Source: Thermohalobaculum xanthum (GTDB taxonomy: Bacteria; Pseudomonadota; Alphaproteobacteria; Rhodobacterales; Rhodobacteraceae). From it: DNA of 64,000 nt. The stretch spans positions 992,001 through 1,056,000 of the forward strand of contig NZ_JAEHHL010000001.1 of assembly GCF_016623495.1 (NCBI RefSeq), read 5' to 3'. The notes beneath the pieces were generated by a model. It was given only the letters and a program-made list of their open reading frames with translations. It was not told the origin of the DNA and made no database searches. Each line of letters begins with the position of its first letter. Position 1 is the stretch's first letter. Position numbers and translations under genes: made by a program. Shown here piece after piece: positions 55,411-64,000 of this stretch.

Positions 55411-55441
55411 CCCCACGCCTCCGTCCGACGGGGGCGTGGGG
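55411..55441. terminator. Hairpin between convergent genes
   Basis: CCCCACGCC at 55411-55419 pairs with GGCGTGGGG at 55433-55441, a 9-base stem. It lies 3 bases after the cyclase stop and 18 bases before the convergent lipoprotein stop. Likely a terminator for one or both. Confidence 0.6.
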
Positions 55442-55458
55442 GCCGGATCGCGGTGCCC

Positions 55459-56415
55459 TCAGCGGGTGTTGACGATCGGCGGATTGGCGCAGCGGCCGAG
55501 GCAGTAGTATGGCGGCTCGGCCGTCGAGGGCAGGTTGCCGTTGTTCAGCGCGCCGCCGTCCGAGACGTCGAGCCCCGGGTTGAGCTCGAACATCATGTCG
55601 AAGCAGGCGTCGGGGTCAGCCTCGAAGATGCTCTGGAGTTCGGCCGGCGCGTTCGAGGCGGTGTATTTCTCGGTGTAGTTCGGGCCGCTGGCCGAGTTGT
55701 AGTTGCGGTCAATCCAGTAGTCGGTGATCCGCACATCCGTGCCCATCGCCCAGAGCTTGTAATTGAACACATCCGCCATCTGAGCGTTGATCGGGAACGC
55801 CACCGCGCCGAAGATCGGGAAGACGTTGTTGTCGGGCCCGGTCTTCTGCTCGATATGCATGGCGCCGGCGGGCACCGCGACGCGGAACATCTCGGCCCGG
55901 CCGAAGCTGACCGGGTCGGGGCCGGTGGTGCGCGACGCGGTGGTGATCATCTGCACCCAGATGTGCATCGGTTCGCCCGGCACGAAGTGGAAGCCAGACT
56001 CGTTGCCCACCGCGCTCTGGATCTGGCCCTTCACGCTGTAGCTGGTGAAGCCACCCTGGAAGCGCCCCTGGGCGTTGAGCGCGACGGCGGCCGCGGCCGC
56101 GGCGGTGCGCGCCTGGATGCCCCCCGCCCCTTTCAACTGCTTGTTCGGATTGCGCAGAAGCGCGTTGATCCGGCCCTTGGGCGTTGAGGCGCCGGGCGCG
56201 CCGAGGCGGTTCAGCATGCCGTTGAGACGATCGCGGGTCTTGACGTCGTCATCGAGGTTCGCGCCGGCAATCTTGAGCTTCATGTCGACCTCGGCGAACG
56301 GACTGGCCGTTGTCGCGAGCCCGACATCGGCCATCTTGCTCTCGATCTGAGCGCAGGCCCCGAGCGCGAGCACGAATGCGACCGCGCCGATCCGGCGCGC
56401 GAGACTGAAATCCAT
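55459..56415 (-). CDS. Putative lipoprotein, unknown function
   Basis: A 318-residue protein. The lipobox FVLALGACAQ near residue 22 marks a lipoprotein. The middle has a helix-rich part (KTRDRLNGMLNRLG, GRINALLRNPNKQLKG) then a beta-rich part (SGFHFVPGEPMHIWVQMIT, RVAVPAGAMHIEQ). The end has PPYYCLGRCANPPIVN with two cysteines. No family recognised. ATG at 56415 follows GAGGAGGGG. Confidence 0.7.
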   Translation of the reverse strand: MDFSLARRIGAVAFVLALGACAQIESKMADVGLATTASPFAEVDMKLKIAGANLDDDVKTRDRLNGMLNRLGAPGASTPKGRINALLRNPNKQLKGAGGIQARTAAAAAAVALNAQGRFQGGFTSYSVKGQIQSAVGNESGFHFVPGEPMHIWVQMITTASRTTGPDPVSFGRAEMFRVAVPAGAMHIEQKTGPDNNVFPIFGAVAFPINAQMADVFNYKLWAMGTDVRITDYWIDRNYNSASGPNYTEKYTASNAPAELQSIFEADPDACFDMMFELNPGLDVSDGGALNNGNLPSTAEPPYYCLGRCANPPIVNTR

Positions 56416-56516
56416 ATTCCCCTCCTCGGCCAAACCGGCCTGAAATCACGTGCAAGCAATTCTCCCCCGCAGGGCAAGTATGCCAGCGGCAGAGGGGGGA
56501 AACAATCGGAGGGGGA

Positions 56517-56538
56517 GAGGGGCGCGACTGCGCCCCTC
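56517..56538 (-). terminator. Terminator after the peptidase operon
   Basis: GAGGGGCGC and GCGCCCCTC form a 9-base stem with a 4-base loop, 24 bases past the M20 peptidase stop on its strand, followed by a C/T-rich tract. Probable end of the ABC-GGT-peptidase transcript. Confidence 0.55.
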
Positions 56539-56561
56539 CGTCTGGGATCATCCGCCTCGTA

Positions 56562-57968
56562 TCAGGCGCCCGGGCCGCCGGTCTCGCCGATATCCCAGAA
56601 CAGGCCCGCCATCGCTCTGAGCGCGTCGCGGCAGACGGGCTTGAGCACATGCTCGTTCGGCGCGTGCTGCGAGCAACCGCGATAGGAATGCGGGACCCAG
56701 ACCGTCGGAAGGCCGAGGATCTCGGAGAAGCTGTCGTTCGGCAGCGAGCCGGCGAGATTGGGCAGGATGTGCGGCGGCTTGCCCGCGGTGCGCGCGAGCG
56801 AGGCGGCGGTGAATTTCACCCATGGGTGGTCGGGGTCGAGGCGGGTCGCCTTGAAGAACCCGCGATCCATGGGGACGATCTTCACCATGCCGAAGCCTTC
56901 GCGGTCGAGATGGCGGCGCAGCGCCGGCAGGATGTCCTCGGGGTCGGTGCCGACGACGTAGCGCAGCTGGCAGGTCGCGCGGGCCGAGGCCGAGATGGCG
57001 TTCACCGGCGCCTCGGGCACGCCGCTCGTCATCGCCAGCACGGCGAAGGAGTTCCAGCCGAAGACCCGCTCGGCCGGTGTGAGGCTTTCCTCGCCCCAGT
57101 CGTGGTCGATCGCCGGGCCGTCCTCGCCCTCGATCGGCAGCCCGTCGAGGGCCGCGCGCACTGCGGGCGTCAGGCTGTCGGGGCGCCACTCGGGCACTTT
57201 GATCTGGCCACGTCGGTCGCAGATCGAGGCGAGCGCATGCGCCAGGATCATCGCCGGGTCGGCCAGCAACCCGCCCCAGTTGCCCGAGTGATGCGCGCCC
57301 TCGCGCAGATCGACGATCAGGTCGAAGCCGACGCCGCCGCGCGAGCCCATGAACATTGTCGGCGTGTCGGGCTGGAGGCGCGGCCCGTCCGAGGCGATCA
57401 GGACATCGGCCTGCAGGCGGTCCTTCTGGGCGGCGAAGAACTCGGGCAGGCCGGCCGAGCCGGTCTCCTCGGACATCTCGATCACGATGCGCACGTTGAA
57501 GCCGAGGCGGCCGCGCTCGGCCAGCACGGCCTCGAGAGCCGCGATGTTGATCAGGTGCTGGCCCTTGTTGTCGGCCGTGCCGCGGCCGTAGAGGCGCTCG
57601 CCCTCCTCGACCAGGCGGAAGGGGTGGAGGCCCTCGCGCCACTGATCGGTCTGCGCCCGGATCACGTCGCCATGGCCATAGGTCAAGACCGTGGTCAGGG
57701 CCGGATCCTCGATCCGCTCGCCCACCAGCAGCGGTCCGCCGCGCGGATCGGGGTTCGCGAAGATCTCGCAGGCAAAGCCCATGGCGACAAGGCGCGGCTC
57801 CATCGCCTCGCGCAGGTAGCGCATCAGCTCGGCCTTCTGCTCGGGATTCTGGCTCTCGGTCTCGAAGGCGACCAGGGCGCCGAGGTCGGACTGGAATCGC
57901 CCTTCCTCGTAGTACTTCGTCGCGTGGTCGATGGCGCCCTCGCGGGCAGCGGCGGTCATGGTGGTCAT
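56562..57968 (-). CDS. M20-family metallopeptidase
   Basis: A 468-residue protein. Metal ligands: His in LTYGHGDVI, Asp in GRGTADNKGQ, Glu-Glu in MSEETGSAG, then the dimerisation domain and a final His near HAPNEHV. Members are dipeptidases, carboxypeptidases and aminoacylases. No signal peptide, so cytoplasmic. Its ATG overlaps the GGT-like stop (ATGA). In context it would cleave dipeptides left after gamma-glutamyl removal, an inference. Confidence 0.85.
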   Translation of the reverse strand: MTTMTAAAREGAIDHATKYYEEGRFQSDLGALVAFETESQNPEQKAELMRYLREAMEPRLVAMGFACEIFANPDPRGGPLLVGERIEDPALTTVLTYGHGDVIRAQTDQWREGLHPFRLVEEGERLYGRGTADNKGQHLINIAALEAVLAERGRLGFNVRIVIEMSEETGSAGLPEFFAAQKDRLQADVLIASDGPRLQPDTPTMFMGSRGGVGFDLIVDLREGAHHSGNWGGLLADPAMILAHALASICDRRGQIKVPEWRPDSLTPAVRAALDGLPIEGEDGPAIDHDWGEESLTPAERVFGWNSFAVLAMTSGVPEAPVNAISASARATCQLRYVVGTDPEDILPALRRHLDREGFGMVKIVPMDRGFFKATRLDPDHPWVKFTAASLARTAGKPPHILPNLAGSLPNDSFSEILGLPTVWVPHSYRGCSQHAPNEHVLKPVCRDALRAMAGLFWDIGETGGPGA

Positions 57969-59548
57969 TGAGCCCTCTGCGATTCGGGTATGGCGTCGCC
58001 CCAGGGCGACATGATCTCGGTGCAGCCGGTGTTGCGCGCCCCCTCGCGCATCACGCCCGCCGGGCAGGCAAAGGCGTAGGGGAAGACCGTACGCCGGGCG
58101 CGGATCACGGGGTGGCCCGCTTCGAGCGCGGCGACGGTTTCGGTCGGCAGCGTGTCGTCGGCCACCACGGTATCGCCGCCCGAGACGTCGATCCGCGGAT
58201 GGTGGAAGGCCGCCTCGATATCCATGCCGAAATCGGCCACGAACGCCGAAAGCTGCGCGACCGCCGAGACGATCTTGCGCCCGCCCGAGGCGCCAAGCGC
58301 GAAACGCCGACCGCCGGCCTCGCCGATCACGGGGCAGACATTCATCAGGCAGCGCTTGCCGGGTGCCAGCGAGTTCGGTTTGCCCTGCTCGGGGTCGAAC
58401 CACATGATGCCGTTGTTCATCAGGAGCCCGGTCGAGGGCGACACCACGCGCGACCCGAAGATCGACAGCAGGGTCTGCGTCAGCGCCACCATGTTGCCGT
58501 GGCGATCGACCACCGAGAAATGCGTCGTGCAGGCGGGGGCGGTTTCGGCCTCGCCCTCGGCGCCCATGGTGGTCAGGCGCCGCGCATAGGCCGCCTTCAG
58601 CGCGCGGGCGATCATGGCGAAGGCCTTGCCATCGGCCGTCGCGCCGGGTGCGTACCCCTCTTCCATCACCGCGAAGACATCGCGGAAGGTGGGTCCGGCG
58701 GTCATGTAGGGCGTGACGTCGAACCGCGCACCCCGGTAGGCGAAGGTCAGCGGTGCTTCGAACTCGGCTCGATAGGCGCGCAGATCATCGAACGCGAGGG
58801 GGCCGCCCTTGGCCTGGATGTCGGCGGCAATGGCCCGGGCAACGTCGCCCTCGTAGAACTCGCGCGGGCCCTTGAGGGCGATCCGGTCGAGCGTGTCGGC
58901 CATGCGGTCCATCGCGATGCGCTTGTCGGAGAGGCTGGTCCAGCCCGCGATGGTCGGCCACTGACCGTCCTCGAGGAACATCGCCGCCGCGTCCGGGTCC
59001 TGCGCCAGCGCGCGCGTCGCCGAGGCGATGATCAGCGCGGCGTACCAGTCGACATGCAGCCCCTCCTTCGCCAGCCCGATCGCAGGTTGGATCAGGTCGC
59101 GCCAGGGCATCCGGCCGAAGCGTTCATGGGCGATGCCGACACCGTCGACCAGCCCTGGCACGGCGACCGAGGTCGCGCCCTGCACGTTGCGGTCCTCGAC
59201 CACGGCCTCCCATGGGAAGAGGTCGCTCGCCTTGCCCGCGCCCGAGAGAGGGTAGTCGGCGGGATCGAGCGCGGCAGGCGAGCGCATGCCGTAGTTGACC
59301 GAATGCGCCCGGCCTTCGTCGGCGCGCCAGATCATCATCGCGCCGCCGCCGGCGGGACCGCTCATCCATGGCTCGACGACGCCGATGGCGAAGGAGACGG
59401 CGACCGCCGCGTCGATCGCATCGCCGCCTGCGGCCAGCACCTCGGCGCCGATCTCGGCGGCACGGGAGTGCTGGGCGGCGACGACGCCGCCCTCGGTCGC
59501 GATCACCGCCTTGCGGATCTGCTGGGTGCCGGAAAAATTGCTTCTCAC
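57965..59548 (-). CDS. Gamma-glutamyltransferase-family protein
   Basis: A 527-residue Ntn-hydrolase precursor. The self-cleaving and nucleophilic Thr is Thr341 or so in CTTHFSVVDRHGN. AGGDAIDAAVAVSFAIGVVEP and GPAGGGAMMIW are N-terminal family marks. No signal peptide, so probably cytoplasmic, unlike the periplasmic E. coli enzyme. It could hydrolyse glutathione or other gamma-glutamyl amides. It follows the ABC genes by 28 bases on the same strand. Confidence 0.85.
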   Translation of the reverse strand: MRSNFSGTQQIRKAVIATEGGVVAAQHSRAAEIGAEVLAAGGDAIDAAVAVSFAIGVVEPWMSGPAGGGAMMIWRADEGRAHSVNYGMRSPAALDPADYPLSGAGKASDLFPWEAVVEDRNVQGATSVAVPGLVDGVGIAHERFGRMPWRDLIQPAIGLAKEGLHVDWYAALIIASATRALAQDPDAAAMFLEDGQWPTIAGWTSLSDKRIAMDRMADTLDRIALKGPREFYEGDVARAIAADIQAKGGPLAFDDLRAYRAEFEAPLTFAYRGARFDVTPYMTAGPTFRDVFAVMEEGYAPGATADGKAFAMIARALKAAYARRLTTMGAEGEAETAPACTTHFSVVDRHGNMVALTQTLLSIFGSRVVSPSTGLLMNNGIMWFDPEQGKPNSLAPGKRCLMNVCPVIGEAGGRRFALGASGGRKIVSAVAQLSAFVADFGMDIEAAFHHPRIDVSGGDTVVADDTLPTETVAALEAGHPVIRARRTVFPYAFACPAGVMREGARNTGCTEIMSPWGDAIPESQRAQ

Positions 59549-59576
59549 GTCAAAAACTCCGCTGAAACGGAAACGG

Positions 59577-60566
59577 TCAGGCCGTGGCGGGTTCTGCCTT
59601 TTCCTCGTCGAACAGGTGGCACTCGATGCGCCCGTCGGCGGTCGTCAGCGGGCGGGGCGCCACGCTCGAACATTGCGGCAGGGCCTTGGGGCAGCGCGGG
59701 TGGAAGTGGCAGCCGGACGGCGGCGCGATCGGATTCGGATAGGCCGCGCCAAGTTGCGTGTCCGGCACGCCGAGCGCGGGATCCGGGGTCAGGACCGATT
59801 CCAGCAGCGCCTGTGAATAGGGATGCCGGGCGTGGTCGAAGAGGCCGGCAACGCTCGCCTCCTCGACGATGCGGCCGAGATACATGACCGCCACGCGGGT
59901 CGCGAGATGCTCGACCACCGCGAGGTTGTGGCTGATGAAGAGATAGGTCAGCCCGAACTCGCGGCGCAGCTCGCCCAGCAGGTTGAGGATCTGGCTCTGG
60001 ACCGAGACGTCGAGCGCCGAGGTCGGCTCGTCGCAGATCACGATCTCGGGCTTCATGATCAGCGCGCGGGCGATCGCCACGCGCTGGCGCTGCCCGCCCG
60101 ACATCTGGCTGGGGTAGGAGTTCATCACCCGCGCCGGCAGGCCGACGATGTCGAGGATTTCGCGCACCGCCTTGTCCTGGCTGGCGGCATCGCCGATGCC
60201 ATGCACGCGCAGTGGCAGCGAGATGATGTCGGCGATGCTCTTGCGCGGATTGAGCGAGGAGTACGGGTCCTGGAAGATCGGCTGGATGCGGCGCGCCAGC
60301 TTGCGCCGGTCCTGCGCACCCACGGGCTCGCCGTCGATCAGCACCTCGCCCGTGGTCGGTGTCTCGAGGCCAAGCAGGATCTTGGCGAGGGTGGACTTGC
60401 CGCAGCCCGATTCGCCCACCAGCCCCAGCACGCCGCCGCGCTCGACCTTGAGCGAGACGTCGTCGATGGCCCGAAGCGACTTGCGCTCGGCAAAGAGGCC
60501 CTGGCGAATGGTGTAGACCTTCGAGACGTTGCGCAGCTCGAGCACCGGGGTCGTGGCGTCACTCAT
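59577..60566 (-). CDS. Oligopeptide-type ABC transporter ATPase (DppF/OppF-like)
   Basis: A 329-residue ATPase: Walker A GESGCGKSTL, signature SQMSGGQRQRVAIARAL, Walker B VICDEPTSALD. The C-terminal oligopeptide-type extension has CHFHPRCPKALPQC, a cysteine cluster found in this group. It powers import with its DppD-like partner, which it overlaps by four bases. Confidence 0.9.
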   Translation of the reverse strand: MSDATTPVLELRNVSKVYTIRQGLFAERKSLRAIDDVSLKVERGGVLGLVGESGCGKSTLAKILLGLETPTTGEVLIDGEPVGAQDRRKLARRIQPIFQDPYSSLNPRKSIADIISLPLRVHGIGDAASQDKAVREILDIVGLPARVMNSYPSQMSGGQRQRVAIARALIMKPEIVICDEPTSALDVSVQSQILNLLGELRREFGLTYLFISHNLAVVEHLATRVAVMYLGRIVEEASVAGLFDHARHPYSQALLESVLTPDPALGVPDTQLGAAYPNPIAPPSGCHFHPRCPKALPQCSSVAPRPLTTADGRIECHLFDEEKAEPATA

Positions 60567-61570
60567 GCCGATACCTCCGCGGTGGCCATGCCGGTTTCAT
60601 GCACGCAGCGGAAGGCATGCGCATCGTCCGAGCGGTGCCTCAGCGGGATCGCGCCGCGGCAGGCGGCGACGGCCTCCTCGCAGCGGGTGCGGAAGGGGCA
60701 GCCCGAGACGTCGCCCACCAGCGAGGGCACGATGCCCGGGATCGTGCCGAGCTCGGCGCCCCGCTCGGTCTTGCCGGGCACGGGGATGCAGCGCAGCAGG
60801 CCGCGGGTATAGGGATGCGTCGGCTGGCCGAAGACGGCGCCCGCGGGGCCGGTCTCGACCAGTTCGCCCGCATACATCACCGCCACCTTGTCGGCGACGC
60901 GCGCGACCACGCCCAGATCGTGCGTGATCAGGATCATCGCCACGTTCATCTCGCGCTGCAGGTCCACCAGCAGCCGCAGGATCTGCGCCTGAATGGTCAC
61001 GTCGAGCGCGGTGGTCGGCTCGTCGGCGATGATCAGTTCGGGCTCGCACATCAGTGCCATGGCGATCATCACGCGCTGGCGAAGGCCGCCCGAAAGCTGG
61101 TGCGGGAACTGGCCGAGGCGGCTGGCCGCGGCGGTGATCCCTACCTTCTCCAGCAGCTCGACCGCCCGGTCGCGCGCGGCCTTCTTGCCGACATTGCGGT
61201 GCAAGAGCAGCGCCTCGGTCAGCTGGTCGCCGATGGTGTAGGCCGGATTGAGTGAGGTCATCGGCTCCTGGAAGATCATCGACATGCGGTTGCCACGCAG
61301 GCTGCGCATCTTGCGCGGGCCGGCCTTGAGCAGATCGACACCGTCGAACTCCAGCCGGTCGGCGCGCCGCTCGATCCGGGGCGCCAGCAGTCCCATGATC
61401 GCCAGAGAGGTGAGCGACTTGCCGGAGCCGGACTCGCCCACGATGCACAGCGTCTCGCCGCGCGCGAGGTCGAAGTCGATACCGCGCACCGCGTGGAGCG
61501 TGCCGCCCCCGACGGGGATGTCGAGCGTCAGGTTGCGAACCGACAGGATCGGATCTCGGGTCTCGGTCAT
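60563..61570 (-). CDS. Oligopeptide-type ABC transporter ATPase (DppD/OppD-like)
   Basis: A 335-residue ATPase: Walker A GESGSGKSLTSLA, signature HQLSGGLRQRVMIAMAL, Walker B LIIADEPTTALD. C-terminal CPFRTRCEEAVAAC is the oligopeptide-type extension. It forms the heterodimer with the DppF-like subunit and lies seven bases after the permease gene. Confidence 0.9.
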   Translation of the reverse strand: MTETRDPILSVRNLTLDIPVGGGTLHAVRGIDFDLARGETLCIVGESGSGKSLTSLAIMGLLAPRIERRADRLEFDGVDLLKAGPRKMRSLRGNRMSMIFQEPMTSLNPAYTIGDQLTEALLLHRNVGKKAARDRAVELLEKVGITAAASRLGQFPHQLSGGLRQRVMIAMALMCEPELIIADEPTTALDVTIQAQILRLLVDLQREMNVAMILITHDLGVVARVADKVAVMYAGELVETGPAGAVFGQPTHPYTRGLLRCIPVPGKTERGAELGTIPGIVPSLVGDVSGCPFRTRCEEAVAACRGAIPLRHRSDDAHAFRCVHETGMATAEVSA

Positions 61571-61577
61571 CTGGCCC

Positions 61578-62474
61578 TCAGCTCCGGTTCTCGGGGGCGG
61601 TGACGTCGCGCAGACCGTCGCCCATCAGGTTGATTGCCAGCACCAGCAGGAAGAGCACGATGCCGGGGATCATCACGAGCCAGGGCTCGAACAGCATCAT
61701 CTGCTTGCCCTCGGAGACCATCAGCCCCCAGGACGGCGTCGGCGGCTGCACGCCGAGCCCGAGGAAGGACAGCGCGGCCTCGAGGAGGATCGCATGCGCC
61801 ATTTCCAGGGTCACGACCACAATCAGGTTGTTGACGATGTTCGGCATGATCTCGGTCAGCACGATCCGCGGGGTCGAACAGCCGATGGCGCGCGCCGCGG
61901 CGACGTACTCGCGCCCGCGCACCTGCAGGGTCGAGGCCCGCATCACGACGGCGAAACGGTCCCAGAGCAGCAGGCCGAGCACGATGATCACCACCTGCAG
62001 CGAGCCGCCGAAGATCGCGACGACCGCCAGCGCCACCAGGACGACCGGCATGGCCAGGCGGACATTGATCAGGAATGTCACGACCATGTCGACGCGCCCG
62101 CCGAAATAGCCGGCGGCGACGCCCATGGCCGTGCCGATCAGGCCCGAGATCAGCGCCGCGATGACGCCGATCATCAGCGACACGCGCGCCCCGTAGATCA
62201 GGCGCGAGAGGTAATCACGGCCCAGATGGTCGGTGCCGAGCGGATGCTCCCAGCTGCCGCCGAGAAAGACCGGCGGCTGCAGGCGCTCGAGCAGGCTCTG
62301 CGCATAGGGATCGTGCGGCGCAAGCACGGGGGCAAGGATCGCGACGACGACGAGGAGCGCGACCAGCCCGCCGCCGATCATCAGGCCGTGATGGCCGAAG
62401 ACGCGACGGCGCAGCAGCTGGCCCGGCGTCGGGCCCTGGATCTCTTCCAGCAGGGGATCTGTGGTCGTGGCCAT
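61578..62474 (-). CDS. Oligopeptide-type ABC permease (DppC-like)
   Basis: A 298-residue protein with six helices. The N-terminal helix ends in HHGLMIGGGLVALLVVVAIL. The permease loop EYVAAARAIGCSTPRIVLTEIMPN is the EAA motif that contacts the ATPases. HPLGTDHLGRDYLSRLI is typical of DppC. Next to dppB-like gene by one base. Confidence 0.9.
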   Translation of the reverse strand: MATTTDPLLEEIQGPTPGQLLRRRVFGHHGLMIGGGLVALLVVVAILAPVLAPHDPYAQSLLERLQPPVFLGGSWEHPLGTDHLGRDYLSRLIYGARVSLMIGVIAALISGLIGTAMGVAAGYFGGRVDMVVTFLINVRLAMPVVLVALAVVAIFGGSLQVVIIVLGLLLWDRFAVVMRASTLQVRGREYVAAARAIGCSTPRIVLTEIMPNIVNNLIVVVTLEMAHAILLEAALSFLGLGVQPPTPSWGLMVSEGKQMMLFEPWLVMIPGIVLFLLVLAINLMGDGLRDVTAPENRS

Positions 62475-62475
62475 G

Positions 62476-63393
<918 letters not shown>

Positions 63394-63436
63394 GTTCGAC
63401 GCCTCGTTGCTGGCCGCCGGGGGCCGTGCAGGGCTT

Positions 63437-63470
63437 GGCCGCGGCCGATCGCCAGGGATCGGCCGCGGCC
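63437..63470 (-). terminator. Strong 14-bp hairpin between binding-protein and permease genes
   Basis: GGCCGCGGCCGATC and GATCGGCCGCGGCC form a perfect 14-base stem with a 6-base loop, 20 bases past the binding-protein stop. A partial terminator or mRNA stabiliser would allow more binding protein than permease. Confidence 0.6.
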
Positions 63471-63489
63471 CGGGTCAGGTCGGTTCAGC

Positions 63490-64000
63490 TTACTTCCACG
63501 TCATCGCGTGGAAGCGCAGGACCTCGTCCGCGGTCGGCGTGTACTCGACGTCCTTCGTGAACACGTAGTTCGTGTTGTACGAGAACATCGGCGCCCAGTA
63601 GGCCTGATCCGCGATCTTCTGAAGCGCCTTGGCGTAGTATTCCTTGCGCTTTTCCGGATCGGTCGCCCGGTCGGCGATGTCCAGCCACTCCTTCACCTCG
63701 TCGTCGCGCGTGTCGTCAAGCGAGCCGTGCTTGAAGAACTGGCTGGTGATCGCCGAGGTGTCGTTGATCGAGTACGAGCCCCAGGTCTGGAACGAGATCG
63801 GCGTGCCGCTCGACATGCGCAGCTCGCGCAGCGCCGAGTACTGCAGCATCTTGAAGTCGGTCTCGATGCCGACCGCGTTGAGGAAGCTGGCGATGGCCTC
63901 GGCATACTCGCGGTCGCGATAGGCGTAGAACTCGGTCTTGAAGCCGTCCGGATAGCCGGCCTCGGCCAGCAGCGCCTTGGCCTTCTCGGGGTCGTACTCA
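63490..64000 (-). CDS. ABC solute-binding protein, family 5 (partial, N-terminus cut by window edge)
   Basis: The open frame runs to the window edge, with 170 codons visible. KAKALLAEAGYPDGFKTEF, the alternate helix AEAIASFLNAVGIE and SYSINDTSAITSQFF are C-terminal segments of the oligopeptide-binding protein family. ATDPEKRKEYYAKALQKIAD and APMFSYNTNYVF close it. It captures the peptide or related solute for the importer encoded downstream. Only the C-terminal third is seen. Confidence 0.88.
   Translation of the reverse strand, partial: EYDPEKAKALLAEAGYPDGFKTEFYAYRDREYAEAIASFLNAVGIETDFKMLQYSALRELRMSSGTPISFQTWGSYSINDTSAITSQFFKHGSLDDTRDDEVKEWLDIADRATDPEKRKEYYAKALQKIADQAYWAPMFSYNTNYVFTKDVEYTPTADEVLRFHAMTWK

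Overview
The window looks like a chromosome segment of a high-GC alphaproteobacterium, most probably of the Rhodobacteraceae/Roseobacter group. Pointers are the SPOR-lipoprotein/D-Ala-D-Ala carboxypeptidase/tmk/holB/tatD run, several TRAP and oligopeptide ABC transport genes, and codon and base use typical of that group. No rRNA is present, so the placement is by gene content only.

The window has two unlike halves. Positions 1 to about 28.2 kb are visibly less GC-rich, gene-poor in housekeeping functions and rich in exported proteins. They end at a P4-type tyrosine integrase pointing away from the 3' end of a tRNA-Ser(UGA) gene at 28222-28309, the classic edge of a tRNA-integrated genomic island. 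Positions 28.3-64 kb are very GC-rich and read as backbone plus catabolic operons. I infer that the left half is an integrated island whose far end lies outside the window; no second att copy was seen by eye.

Island, left to right: a pentameric ligand-gated ion channel homologue cut by the window edge; a putative outer-membrane channel, an exported HAD phosphatase, a small exported protein and an FGly-type sulfatase, all on the minus strand. A divergent signalling set follows: a histidine kinase with a periplasmic binding-protein-like sensor, a FixJ-like regulator and a lone receiver protein. Next come three minus-strand envelope genes (two Gly-rich exported proteins and a three-barrel outer-membrane protein), a PepSY protein with cytochrome b561, a flavodoxin-like protein, and a Tat-exported aldo/keto reductase with a membrane partner. 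Then a type I-C CRISPR-Cas interference operon (cas3-cas5c-cas8c-cas7) appears without cas4, cas1 or cas2; a small unknown gene and a 5-repeat array occupy that place. The array abuts a minus-strand block of a second tyrosine recombinase, two small HTH proteins, an unknown protein and the P4-type integrase.

Backbone: cell-wall genes (SPOR lipoprotein, DacA-type carboxypeptidase), tmk-holB-tatD-MBL hydrolase run, an AEC transporter, a MotA/MotB-like proton-channel pair with long coiled coils, alanine dehydrogenase, a suhB/efp pair and a 1-Cys peroxiredoxin. The minus-strand operon at 43.9-50.3 kb (TRAP transporter, HisD-like, SDR and zinc dehydrogenases) has the gene order of hpsKLMNOP, the route for uptake and oxidation of 2,3-dihydroxypropane-1-sulfonate, with a GMC oxidoreductase upstream. 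A large SAM-cyclase-AAA signalling protein follows. The right end is an operon of an oligopeptide-type ABC importer, a gamma-glutamyltransferase-like enzyme and an M20 peptidase, which I infer takes up and cleaves gamma-glutamyl or other small peptides.
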